Shown: positions 19,677-28,205 of the stretch, piece by piece
Numbering within the stretch: position 1 is the first letter of the stretch
How the letters are laid out: every line of letters starts with the position of its first letter
Origin: Paenochrobactrum pullorum
Lineage (GTDB): Bacteria > Pseudomonadota > Alphaproteobacteria > Rhizobiales > Rhizobiaceae
Length of the DNA stretch: 52,863 nt
NCBI RefSeq assembly: GCF_041929845.1
Contig: NZ_JBHEEH010000017.1
Location: forward strand, 1 to 52,863
Direction: 5' to 3'
Position numbers and translations under genes: made by a program
The notes under the pieces: model-generated
The model's input: the letters and a program-made list of their open reading frames with translations, nothing else
The model's database searches: none
What the model was told of the DNA's origin: nothing

Positions 19677-20468
19677 ATGGCCGATCATCAAGAACCTAAA
19701 ATTGCGCTTATTACCGGCTCTACCAGTGGAATTGGTTTGGCGATTGCCAAGCGATATTGTGAAGCTGGTTTTCAGGTGGCGATGCATGGGGTGGAAACAC
19801 CTGAACAAGCGCAGCCTGCACTTGAAGTTGCGGGGAAAGCGGCAAGGCATCAGCCGGTTTATTTTCAGGCGGATTTGAGTGATGATGCACAAAGCGCTGG
19901 CCTTGCACCAGCAGTTATTCAACAGTTTGGGCGCATTGATATTCTGGTCAATAATGCGGGCATTCAAAAAGTACAGCCGATAGAAGAATTTGATTATGCG
20001 GATTTCAACCGCATTATACAGATCTCGCTTGATAGTAGTTTTCACACTATTCATGCGGCCTTGCCATTGATGAAAAAGGCAGGTTGGGGACGTATCATCA
20101 ACATTGCCTCAGCGCATGGCTTACGTGCCTCTGTTAATAAAGCACCTTATGTGGCAACCAAACATGCGGTGGTTGGTTTGACCAAAGCGGTCGCGCTGGA
20201 AGCCGCAGAATATGGTATTACCTGCAATGCGATCTGTCCGGGTTTCGTGCTGACACCTTTGGTTGAAAAACAAGTGCGTGATCAGGCCAACGCGCACGGT
20301 CTTAGTGAAGAAGAAGCCACTCGTAATGTGATTTTGGCAGGACAGCCAACCAAGCAGTTTGTTGGTACCGATGAAATAGCGGAAATGGCTTTTTATCTTT
20401 GCGGTGATTGGGCACGCTCCATTACAGGAACTACAATTTCCATTGATGGCGGTTGGACAGCCAAATAG
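19677..20468 (+). CDS. bdhA: 3-hydroxybutyrate dehydrogenase (SDR)
   Basis: 263 residues. NAD-dependent oxidation of 3-hydroxybutyrate to acetoacetate. Classical SDR motifs: TGSTSGIGLAIAK for the cofactor, NNAGIQ, catalytic Ser145 in NIASAHG, and Tyr158/Lys162 in YVATKHAV. The C-terminal FLCGDWARSITGTTISIDGGW is typical, and LTPLVEKQVRDQA with the Lys/Gln pattern matches the bdhA group. It starts four bases after the synthetase stop and is the last gene before a large hairpin, so it ends operon A. Confidence 0.9.
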   Translation: MADHQEPKIALITGSTSGIGLAIAKRYCEAGFQVAMHGVETPEQAQPALEVAGKAARHQPVYFQADLSDDAQSAGLAPAVIQQFGRIDILVNNAGIQKVQPIEEFDYADFNRIIQISLDSSFHTIHAALPLMKKAGWGRIINIASAHGLRASVNKAPYVATKHAVVGLTKAVALEAAEYGITCNAICPGFVLTPLVEKQVRDQANAHGLSEEEATRNVILAGQPTKQFVGTDEIAEMAFYLCGDWARSITGTTISIDGGWTAK

Positions 20469-20495
20469 GTGGTTTAAGCGAAAAGTTAAAAAAAT

Positions 20496-20565
20496 CTGGC
20501 GCAGTCTTATTCGAATATCATATAAATCTAATATTTATATAACTGCGCCAGCATTATTTTAGTAT
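20496..20565 (+). terminator. Long nested hairpin at the end of operon A
   Basis: CTGGCGCAGT (20496-20505) pairs with ACTGCGCCAG (20542-20551). Inside, ATATAAAT (20520-20527) pairs with ATTTATAT (20533-20540). A T-rich tail follows. It is 27 bases past the bdhA stop and probably ends transcription, though the outer loop is unusually long for a simple terminator. Confidence 0.6.
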
Positions 20566-20619
20566 TTATTAAAATGAAAAGAATCTCATTTAAATAGAAA
20601 TAAATAACACAAAAAATTT

Positions 20620-20647
20620 ATCGTATGACCCGTCAAAATTATACGAT
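20620..20647. promoter_or_regulatory. ATCGTAT inverted repeat upstream of operon B
   Basis: ATCGTAT (20620-20626) and ATACGAT (20641-20647) are perfect arms 14 bases apart in the 322-base gap before operon B. Possible binding site for the FadR-type regulator at the end of that operon. The spacing is long, so this is tentative. Confidence 0.35.
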
Positions 20648-20724
20648 TTTAATTGAATAAAGGTAGTTTATTCAATTACTTACGCCAATTGTGCAACCTC
20701 TGATTTCTCCCTATAGACAGCCTG

Positions 20725-20767
20725 TATAATCTATGCGTATAGTTATAACGATCTCTACTAAAGAGAT
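20725..20767 (+). promoter_or_regulatory. Putative promoter -10 and leader hairpin of operon B
   Basis: A perfect TATAAT at 20725-20730 lies 61 bases before the first gene of operon B; no good -35 is evident at the usual spacing, which hints at an activator. Downstream, ATCTCT (20751-20756) and AGAGAT (20762-20767) form a small leader hairpin. Confidence 0.4.
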
Positions 20768-20790
20768 GCTATAAAAGGGAACAATTTGGT

Positions 20791-21999
20791 ATGATATCAA
20801 GACGTCAATTCTTGACCTATTCTGCTTTGGCTGGAACCACACTGGCTATGCCAGGTCTTATTCGCAGCGCATGGGCAGCGACGGATACATTAAATATTGG
20901 TATTCCTGTGCCTATTTCCGGTCCTTTTGCGGCTAACGGAAAATACGCTTCAATGGGCGCTATTATTGCGGCAGAAGAGGCAGAAAAGAAGCACGGTATC
21001 AAAGTTAAAACATTCGATATGGACACAGAAGGCAAACCTGCCACTGCTGTTCGTAAAATGCAGGATGCGATCGAGCAAAATGGGATCAAACTGTTTGCCG
21101 GTGGTATTTTGTCTTCTGAATCACTTGCCATGGGCAAAGAGGCTACGAAGGCGAAAGCAACTTTCTTTACCACAGCCGGCGCGGATGAACTGACAGGCGT
21201 GGATTGCAATGCCGGTACTTATCGCTGGAGCGTGCCGACATTTGGTGCGATTGAACAGACGGTGCGTCCGATCATCGAACAAATGCCGGAAGTGAAGCGT
21301 TGGTACACCATCACCCCACAATATGTGTTTGGTGACGGTCTGCTTAATGCAGCTAAAAACGTCTTTAAAGAAAAAGGCGCGGAGCATGTCGGCAACAGCT
21401 ATCATTCTCTGACAGAAAAAGAATTCAGTGGTTATCTGACCAATGCGATTGCGGCCAAACCGGATGCATTGCTGATTTTGAATTTCGGTGCGCAATCTTC
21501 TGATACATTGCGCCAAGCCATCAGCTTCGGCCTTAAAGATCGTATGAAAATTGTGGTCGCATGGGCGTCCGGTCTTGAGCAATTTGAAGGTTTGGGCCCT
21601 GATTTAAGCGAAGACGTTTATTTCGGCGCACAATATTGGCATGGTGTGGATGCACCTGCCAATAATGAATTGGCTACTCTGACCCAGGCCAAATATGGCG
21701 AGACACCGAACTATTCGCTGGCCGGCTCATATTTGATGACCAAATTGTTGATCGATGCAGCTGTGCAGGCTGGCAGCACCGATGGTGAAGCCATTGCAAA
21801 AGTGTTGAACGATATGAAATATGCCGGTCTTACCGGTGAAGAACTTATTCGTGGCGGCGATCATCAGGTCATCAAAGATTATTACCTTCTGAAAGGTAAA
21901 GCCAAATCCGCAATGAAGGATAAGGTTGATTATGCTGATGTTGTGTCAGCGGGTAAATCATTCCTCGACCCGGAAGCTGCCGGTTGCAAAATGGGCTGA
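20791..21999 (+). CDS. LIV-type ABC transporter substrate-binding protein (cluster B), Tat signal
   Basis: 402 residues. The N-terminus is a twin-arginine signal (SRRQFLTYSALAGTTLAMPGL, cleavage near AWA/A), unlike cluster A's Sec signal, so this receptor is exported folded. The mature fold is type-1 periplasmic binding (LNIGIPVPISGPFAANGKYA, KLFAGGILSSESLAMGKEA, TAGADELTGVDCNAGTYRW). The two clusters' receptors differ in sequence, so they bind different ligands. The enzymes that follow point to an amide, ureido or peptide-like ligand. Confidence 0.92.
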   Translation: MISRRQFLTYSALAGTTLAMPGLIRSAWAATDTLNIGIPVPISGPFAANGKYASMGAIIAAEEAEKKHGIKVKTFDMDTEGKPATAVRKMQDAIEQNGIKLFAGGILSSESLAMGKEATKAKATFFTTAGADELTGVDCNAGTYRWSVPTFGAIEQTVRPIIEQMPEVKRWYTITPQYVFGDGLLNAAKNVFKEKGAEHVGNSYHSLTEKEFSGYLTNAIAAKPDALLILNFGAQSSDTLRQAISFGLKDRMKIVVAWASGLEQFEGLGPDLSEDVYFGAQYWHGVDAPANNELATLTQAKYGETPNYSLAGSYLMTKLLIDAAVQAGSTDGEAIAKVLNDMKYAGLTGEELIRGGDHQVIKDYYLLKGKAKSAMKDKVDYADVVSAGKSFLDPEAAGCKMG

Positions 22000-22023
22000 T
22001 GCCTTTTGCAAGATTAATAAGGT

Positions 22024-22044
22024 GCGGGCAGATATATTGCCCGC
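22024..22044 (+). promoter_or_regulatory. Hairpin after the binding-protein gene
   Basis: GCGGGCA (22024-22030), a 7-base loop, TGCCCGC (22038-22044). Placed between the receptor gene and the first permease with no T-run, as is common where the receptor must be made in excess of the membrane parts. Confidence 0.55.
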
Positions 22045-22074
22045 CCGGCTTTATTCATTATCAGGAGAATTCTG

Positions 22075-22929
22075 GTGATTTATTTATTCCAGATGCTGAA
22101 CGGCATCGGGTTGGGGATGCTTTACTTCCTGCTCGCCGTCGGACTTAGCGTTATTTTCGGACTATTGCAGTTTGTAAACTTTGCCCATGGTGCATTTTAT
22201 CTGTTGGGCGCTTATCTGGCTTATGATCTGGTTGAACGCGGTTTCAGTTTCTGGGTAGCAATGCCCGTTGCAACAGTGATTGTGGCAGCACTGGCAGCAA
22301 TAACTGAAGCATTATTGCTGCGCCGTATTTATAAACTGCCACATACATTCCATATTCTGGTGACTGTTGGAATGGCGCTAGCCATTCAGGAATTTGTCAT
22401 CATCATTTGGGGGCCTTTGGGCGGCAGTGTTTCTGCACCGGCTGCATTAAGCGGTGTCTTCATCTGGGGTGATTTTATTTACCCGCAATATCGTATTTTT
22501 GTGATTGTCTTTACAGCTATTCTCGCGGCCCTGTTGTGGTGGTTGCTTGAGGGTACACGCCTTGGCGCGATCGTACGCGCCGGTTCGGAATCCTCCGATA
22601 ATATGGCGCTGCTTGGTTATAATACATTGCGCATCAATACCGCTATTTTTGCACTCGGTGCCGGTCTTGCCGGGCTTGCCGGTGCGCTTGTGGCTCCAAT
22701 TCGCGGTGTTGAACCGTTCATGGGTATTGATGCTCTTGGCATCGCCTTCGTTGTGGTCGTGATTGGCGGTATGGGCAGTTATACCGGTGCCTTGGTTGCC
22801 GGTATTCTGGTTGGCGTGTTGCAAAGTTTGATGGCTACGATCTGGCCGGAAGGTGCGCGTCTGATCATTTATGTCGGTATGGCACTGGTTATTATTTCAA
22901 TGCCGCGCGGCCTGTTCGGGAGAGCATAA
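22075..22929 (+). CDS. LIV-type ABC transporter permease, LivH-like (cluster B)
   Basis: 284 residues and strongly hydrophobic. Landmarks are LLAVGLSVIFGLLQFVNFAHGAFYLLGAYLAY near the N-terminus and FVVVVIGGMGSYTGALVAGILVGVLQSL near the end. The start is GTG at 22075, chosen because AGGAGA lies 6 bases upstream and no ATG fits. Confidence 0.93.
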   Translation: MIYLFQMLNGIGLGMLYFLLAVGLSVIFGLLQFVNFAHGAFYLLGAYLAYDLVERGFSFWVAMPVATVIVAALAAITEALLLRRIYKLPHTFHILVTVGMALAIQEFVIIIWGPLGGSVSAPAALSGVFIWGDFIYPQYRIFVIVFTAILAALLWWLLEGTRLGAIVRAGSESSDNMALLGYNTLRINTAIFALGAGLAGLAGALVAPIRGVEPFMGIDALGIAFVVVVIGGMGSYTGALVAGILVGVLQSLMATIWPEGARLIIYVGMALVIISMPRGLFGRA

Positions 22930-22932
22930 ATC

Positions 22933-23910
22933 ATGAAAACCCTGAACAATCCTTATTTTCAGTTTTTACTGGCCGTTGCGGCTGTTCTGATCATGCCGAT
23001 CTTTATGAAATCCGGTATTCTCGCAACGGAAATCCTGATTTTTGCGCTTGCTGTAACAGCTTGTAACTTGCTGCTTGGCTATACCGGCCTTTTATCCTTT
23101 GGGCAGGGGATTTTCTTTGGTTCCGGTAGTTATATCGCCGGTATCTTGCTCACCCGCACCGGCCTTCCGGTAGGCGTTATGTTGCCGATAGCAATAGTGA
23201 GTGGTGCAGCCTTGGCCACTTTGGTCGGTTGGTTTGCCATTCGCAGACAAGGTGTTTACTTTGTAATGCTGACGCTCGCCTTCTCACAGTTGTTTTTCTT
23301 CCTCGCTTATACTTTCAGCGATATTACCGGTGGTGATAACGGTCTTCTGGATGTACCGCGCCCAAGCTTTGGCGGAACTGTGCTTTCATCGACATGGTCA
23401 TATTACACCTATGTCGCGATTATCTTCCTCGTGGTTTTTGCTCTTCTTTTACGTGCAATTCAATCCACTTTCGGCCGTACGCTGATTGCCATTCGTGAAA
23501 ACGAAGAACGCGCCATTGCGGTTGGTTTCCCGATCAAAGCGTTTAAAGTGGCAGCTTTTGCCATCTCCGGCGCGGTCACTGCATTGGCAGGCGCATTGCA
23601 TGCGATGTTGATTGGTGTCGCACCACTGACAAGCATTGAACACCACACCAGCGAAATGATCCTGATTATGACCATTATCGGCGGCAGTACCAGTCTGATT
23701 GCTTCCGTTATTGGTGCCGCAAGCTATCTGCTCTTGGCTGATTGGCTTTCGGTGATCTGGCCGCGCTGGCTGCTGTTGTTGGGATTGGCACTGATCGTTG
23801 TTTCGCTTTTTGCACAAAAAGGACTCTGGGGTCTGTTGGAAAAATTAGTGGCGGCACTCACTTCAAAAGAGGAAAGCGCAAAAAAAACAGATGCAGGCGA
23901 GGAGAAGTGA
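22933..23910 (+). CDS. LIV-type ABC transporter permease, LivM-like (cluster B)
   Basis: 325 residues with multiple membrane spans, LLLGYTGLLSFGQGIFFGSGSYIAG, FAIRRQGVYFVMLTLAFSQLF, AIRENEERAIAVGF and MTIIGGSTSLIASVIGA. The charged tail (LTSKEESAKKTDAGEEK) is cytoplasmic. It begins three bases after the LivH-like stop. Confidence 0.93.
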   Translation: MKTLNNPYFQFLLAVAAVLIMPIFMKSGILATEILIFALAVTACNLLLGYTGLLSFGQGIFFGSGSYIAGILLTRTGLPVGVMLPIAIVSGAALATLVGWFAIRRQGVYFVMLTLAFSQLFFFLAYTFSDITGGDNGLLDVPRPSFGGTVLSSTWSYYTYVAIIFLVVFALLLRAIQSTFGRTLIAIRENEERAIAVGFPIKAFKVAAFAISGAVTALAGALHAMLIGVAPLTSIEHHTSEMILIMTIIGGSTSLIASVIGAASYLLLADWLSVIWPRWLLLLGLALIVVSLFAQKGLWGLLEKLVAALTSKEESAKKTDAGEEK

Positions 23911-23911
23911 C

Positions 23912-24706
23912 ATGAGTGCAATGCATCAACCAAACTCTGCCACTCAAGTAGCTCTTGAAACAAAAGGCGTTGGCATCACTTACGGTAAATTCGTGGCTCT
24001 GGCGGATGTTGATCTGTCGATCAAAGCCAATAGTGTGCATTCGATCATCGGCCCAAATGGTGCTGGTAAAACGACCCTCTTTCATGCTCTGACCGGACGT
24101 GTGAAGGCCTCTTCAGGCTCAATCCATCTTTACGGGAAAAATATTACGCCAGCATCTGCCGAAGAGCGCGTACAGCTTGGCGTTGCCCGTTCTTTTCAGG
24201 TGACCAGTCTTTTCCCGACGCTGGATGTCTATGAAAATTTGCGTCTTGCAGCGCAGGGCAAAACGCCTTGGGCTGCGCTGGCACCATGGCGCAGTGCCGA
24301 TAGCAATGTGGAAACACGCGAAACCGCAGAATATGTGATGGAGCGTTTGAACCTCACTCATGTGCGTTCGCGTGCGGCTGGTGAACTTTCCCACGGCCAG
24401 CAAAGGCGTTTGGAAGTCGGCATGGCAATGGCCTCCAAGCCGCTTGTTATCCTGATGGACGAACCGACATCCGGCATGGGGATTGATGATATTGAAGATA
24501 TGAAGCGGCTGATCAAAGATTTAGGCCGCGATCATACTGTGCTGTTTATCGAGCATAATATGGGCATTGTAATGAATATCAGCGATACCGTGACGGTAAT
24601 GAGGGCAGGGCGCAAACTGGTTGAAGGCCCACCGGCATTTGTGCGCGACGATCCGGAAGTGCAACGTGCTTATCTTGGCAATATGATCACGGGAGATATC
24701 GCATGA
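23912..24706 (+). CDS. LIV-type ABC transporter ATP-binding protein, LivG-like (cluster B)
   Basis: 264 residues. Walker A GPNGAGKTT, signature region LSHGQQRRLEVGMAMA, Walker B ILMDEPTSGMG, switch region IEHN. The ATG at 23912 has GAGGAGAAG upstream and follows the permease stop by one base; seven extra codons of a longer reading are not needed. The last four bases overlap the next start (ATGA). Confidence 0.93.
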   Translation: MSAMHQPNSATQVALETKGVGITYGKFVALADVDLSIKANSVHSIIGPNGAGKTTLFHALTGRVKASSGSIHLYGKNITPASAEERVQLGVARSFQVTSLFPTLDVYENLRLAAQGKTPWAALAPWRSADSNVETRETAEYVMERLNLTHVRSRAAGELSHGQQRRLEVGMAMASKPLVILMDEPTSGMGIDDIEDMKRLIKDLGRDHTVLFIEHNMGIVMNISDTVTVMRAGRKLVEGPPAFVRDDPEVQRAYLGNMITGDIA

Positions 24707-25410
24707 GTGCTTTTCTTCAGGTAGATAATATTCATAGTTACTACGGCAAAAGCCACATCATTCAAGGCGTCTCGCTGGAAGTGAATGAGGGGGAAATTGT
24801 CACGCTTCTTGGCCGCAATGGTGCTGGTAAAAGCTCGACGCTGAAATCGATCAGTGGCTTGCTGACACCAGCCAAAGGCAAGATCACGCTGGGCGGAAAA
24901 AACATGGCAGGCTTGCCTGCCTATAAGGTTTCGCAGCAAGGCTTGGCATTGGTGCCGGAAGATCGCGGCATTTTCAGCATGCTGAGCGTTGAAGAAAATC
25001 TTCAGATTTCCCAGCGTAAAAATTCACCCTGGTCGATGGCCGATATTTATCAGATTTTCCCGCGCCTTGAGGAGCGTCGGAAAAATGGTGGCAGTCAGCT
25101 GTCGGGTGGTGAGCAGCAGATGCTCTCGATTGCGCGTGCGCTGCTCAATAATCCCAAGCTCTTGATGCTGGATGAGCCGGTCGAAGGTTTGGCACCTGTC
25201 ATCGTTGAGGAAATCGTCAGCCAGATCCAGAAAATCCGTGCTGCAGGCGTACCTATTTTGCTTGTTGAACAGAATTTGGCGGTTTGTACGGCATTGGCCG
25301 ACCGCCACTATATTCTGGAGCTGGGACGTATTGTTTATCACGGAACTGCACAGGAATTTATTGCCGATACCGATGCACGCGACCGCTATTTAGGTGTGAA
25401 AGCGAATTAA
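24703..25410 (+). CDS. LIV-type ABC transporter ATP-binding protein, LivF-like (cluster B)
   Basis: 235 residues. Walker A GRNGAGKSS, signature LSGGEQQMLSIARALL, Walker B LMLDEPVEGLAP, then VEQN. It overlaps the LivG-like gene by four bases and precedes the two hydrolase genes of the same operon. Confidence 0.93.
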   Translation: MSAFLQVDNIHSYYGKSHIIQGVSLEVNEGEIVTLLGRNGAGKSSTLKSISGLLTPAKGKITLGGKNMAGLPAYKVSQQGLALVPEDRGIFSMLSVEENLQISQRKNSPWSMADIYQIFPRLEERRKNGGSQLSGGEQQMLSIARALLNNPKLLMLDEPVEGLAPVIVEEIVSQIQKIRAAGVPILLVEQNLAVCTALADRHYILELGRIVYHGTAQEFIADTDARDRYLGVKAN

Positions 25411-25443
25411 CATGCCGTGTTTGCCGAAGGAGGCACACTTTCT

Positions 25444-26700
25444 ATGTCTAATATGATTGTCGATGAAAACCGCTTATGGAACATCCTGATGGAAACCGCC
25501 AAAATGGGCGGTCTTCCAAATGGCGGTGTAGCACGATTAACGCTCACCGAGCATGATAAAAATGTCCGAGATTGGCTGACAGCCCAATGTGAAGAACTTG
25601 GCATGAGCGTTAAAGTTGACGAAGTTGGTAATATGTTTGCACTGCGTGAAGGGCGTAATAATACACTTGCTCCTATCGCGATGGGCAGCCATCTGGATAC
25701 GCAGCCGACCGGCGGCAAATTCGATGGTATCTTGGGTGTTTTGGGTGGTTTGGAAGTTCTGCGCACATTGGATCAGAGTGGCTATGTCACCGAAGCGCCA
25801 TTAATGTTGGTCAACTGGACCAATGAAGAAGGTTCCAGATTTTCGCCTGCCATGCTTGGTTCTGGGGTTTATGCTGGTGTTTACAGCCGTGATTATGCCG
25901 ATAATCGTGAAGATGTTGAAGGCGTGAAGTTTGGCAACGCTTTGGATGATATTGGCTATCGTGGCGAAGCAACAAAGCAAGAAACAGCATTTGGCGCTAT
26001 GTTTGAACTCCACATCGAGCAAGGGCCTATTCTGGAGGCAGAAGAAAAGCTGATCGGTGTTGTTCAGGGCGTACAGGGCATGCGTTGGTATGAAGGCCGC
26101 CTGTTTGGTTGTGCGGCTCATACCGGCTCTACCCCGATGTCCATGCGTCGCAATGCTTTGCTCGGTGTTTCGCGTTTGATTTCTTATATTGATGATCTGG
26201 CACACACCCATGCACCGCATGCAGTGGGTACCATCGGCTTTATGGAAATTACGCCAAATTCAACCAATGTTATTCCGGGCGAGGTGCATTTCACCGTCGA
26301 TATTCGCCATCCGGATGATGCGGTACTCGATGAAATGGAAGCTCGTATATTTGAAATGTTTGAAACGCAGAAAGAACAGATCGGTCTGACCGGCTCGCTG
26401 AAATGTATTTCAAAAACTGATGCGGTTGTATTCGATGCTGATTGTATTGAAGCGGTTCGTCGTGCGGCTGACAAGCATGGTTATAGCAATATGGATCTCA
26501 TTTCTGGCGCTGGACATGATGCAGCGCATACGGCGACAATCGTGCCGACGACTATGATTTTCGTGCCGAGCGAGGGCGGTTTGAGCCACAATGAAGCCGA
26601 AGCTACCAGTTTGTCGGAATGCACTGCCGGTGTACAAGTGCTGCTTGATGCTGTGCTTTATTATGACCGCAAGGTTGCAGAACAGCAGAGTGCAGTTTGA
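25444..26700 (+). CDS. M20-family amidase: N-carbamoyl-L-amino acid hydrolase / ureidoglycolate-type
   Basis: 418 residues, a zinc (or manganese) dependent hydrolase of the hydantoinase/carbamoylase branch. Metal ligands appear in MGSHLDTQPTGGKFDG, NWTNEEGSRFSPAMLGSG, LHIEQGPILE and the C-terminal PSEGGLSHNEAE; GAGHDAAHTA carries a conserved substrate-region His. This branch cleaves N-carbamoyl amino acids, ureidoglycolate or allantoate; which one cannot be told. The ATG at 25444 follows GGAGG by 11 bases. It sits between importer cluster B and an MlrC-family gene, so the imported compound probably contains a ureido or amide bond. Confidence 0.88.
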   Translation: MSNMIVDENRLWNILMETAKMGGLPNGGVARLTLTEHDKNVRDWLTAQCEELGMSVKVDEVGNMFALREGRNNTLAPIAMGSHLDTQPTGGKFDGILGVLGGLEVLRTLDQSGYVTEAPLMLVNWTNEEGSRFSPAMLGSGVYAGVYSRDYADNREDVEGVKFGNALDDIGYRGEATKQETAFGAMFELHIEQGPILEAEEKLIGVVQGVQGMRWYEGRLFGCAAHTGSTPMSMRRNALLGVSRLISYIDDLAHTHAPHAVGTIGFMEITPNSTNVIPGEVHFTVDIRHPDDAVLDEMEARIFEMFETQKEQIGLTGSLKCISKTDAVVFDADCIEAVRRAADKHGYSNMDLISGAGHDAAHTATIVPTTMIFVPSEGGLSHNEAEATSLSECTAGVQVLLDAVLYYDRKVAEQQSAV

Positions 26701-26709
26701 GGATAAATA

Positions 26710-28194
26710 ATGCGCATTTTGATTGCTCGTCTTAACCACGAGACCAATAGTTTTTCTCCTGTAGTTACAAATTTACAGTCCTTCAATCCGCATTATGGTG
26801 ATGACGCTGCAAAGTTTGCCGATGGCTCTAATACGGCATTGGGTGCCTTCTATGCTTATGCTTTGGCCAAAAATGCAGAGATTATCGTGCCATTGGCGGC
26901 AACGGCCAATCCAAGCGGCCCGGTTGAAGACGAAGCGTTTGAACGCCTCGCCGCTGCCATCACTGATGGGGTTACCAAGGGGTGCGATCTTATTCTGCTT
27001 GATCTGCATGGTGCGATGGTCACGCGCTCATTTGATGACGGTGAAGGGGAGTTGTTACGCCGTGTGAGAGCTATTGCACCAACTACACCAATCGGTGTGG
27101 CGCTCGATCTGCATGGTAATATTACGCAGGATATTTTGGATAATTGCGATTGCATCGTTGGTTTTAAAACCTATCCGCATATCGATATGTATGCGACAGG
27201 CGAGCACGTCACCCGTATCATCGACAAGATATTCGATGATGGTTTGCAGCCGAAACAGGCGTTTAACCATCCACCAATGCTTGCCGCGACATTGCGTATG
27301 AATACCAATGAAGATTGTGCTATGACGGATATCATAAATTTGGCAAAGGAGGTAGAAAAGCGCGAAGGCATCCATGCGGTTTCAGTTTTTGGTGGTTTCC
27401 CGATTGCCGACTTGAAAGAAACCGGCCTTTCAATCGTTGTGGTGGCAGATAGTGATGCTCTGGCTAAGAATGTTGCCGCTGAAGTGGCACAAGTGGCATG
27501 GCAACGTCGTGACGATTTTTTGTATACCGAAACGCCGCTGGAAATATCTGTGAGCGAAGCAAAGGCTGAGCGTCAGAAACACAACAAAGGTTATGTGCTG
27601 ATGCTCGATCATGGTGATAATTGCATGTCCGGCGGCACTTGCGATAATATGGATGTGTTGCAGACGTCCATTCAGGCAGAGCTGAAAAATATAATTGCTG
27701 GTCCTTTTAGCGATCCTGAGGTAGTCGAGCAATTATTTGCAGCTGGTGTCGGGGCCGAAGTGACCATTGAACTTGGCAATAAGATCGTCGCAGATGATTT
27801 TGTTGCACCTCAACCACCACTTAAATTAACCGGTACAGTAACCGCGCTAAGTGACGGTGATTATGTCGTTTCTGGCCCGATCTATACCGGTCAATTGTGC
27901 CATATGGGACGTGCTGTTGCATTTAAGACCAATGCAGCAATTATTCTGATTACAGAAATGCCGCATGAGCCTTGGGATTTAGGCGTTTTCAACTGCGCCA
28001 ATATTGACCCTTTGCAATGCGATTACCTGATATTAAAGTCGCGCATGTATTGCCGTCCGGTATTCGAACCTCAGGCTCTGGCTGTTGTTGAATGTGCGAG
28101 CGGTGGCGTAACAAGTTCTAATTACCAATTGTTTTCGTTTAAGAAATTAGCAAGGCCGATTTATCCGTTAGATAATGAGAGCGTCTGGCAGTGA
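26710..28194 (+). CDS. M81 family metallopeptidase, MlrC-like
   Basis: 494 residues. Matches the microcystinase C family: N-terminal metal-binding DUF1485-type half (ARLNHETNSFSP, LLDLHGAMV, ALDLHGNI, FKTYPHIDMYATGEH) and the MlrC C-terminal half (MLDHGDNCMSGGTCDN onward). MlrC hydrolyses a linear tetrapeptide in microcystin breakdown, but most members, especially those beside transporters in Rhizobiales, have no known substrate. With the M20 amidase upstream it probably handles a small amide or peptide brought in by importer B. Confidence 0.9.
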   Translation: MRILIARLNHETNSFSPVVTNLQSFNPHYGDDAAKFADGSNTALGAFYAYALAKNAEIIVPLAATANPSGPVEDEAFERLAAAITDGVTKGCDLILLDLHGAMVTRSFDDGEGELLRRVRAIAPTTPIGVALDLHGNITQDILDNCDCIVGFKTYPHIDMYATGEHVTRIIDKIFDDGLQPKQAFNHPPMLAATLRMNTNEDCAMTDIINLAKEVEKREGIHAVSVFGGFPIADLKETGLSIVVVADSDALAKNVAAEVAQVAWQRRDDFLYTETPLEISVSEAKAERQKHNKGYVLMLDHGDNCMSGGTCDNMDVLQTSIQAELKNIIAGPFSDPEVVEQLFAAGVGAEVTIELGNKIVADDFVAPQPPLKLTGTVTALSDGDYVVSGPIYTGQLCHMGRAVAFKTNAAIILITEMPHEPWDLGVFNCANIDPLQCDYLILKSRMYCRPVFEPQALAVVECASGGVTSSNYQLFSFKKLARPIYPLDNESVWQ

Positions 28195-28205
28195 CAGGAT
28201 GAAAT

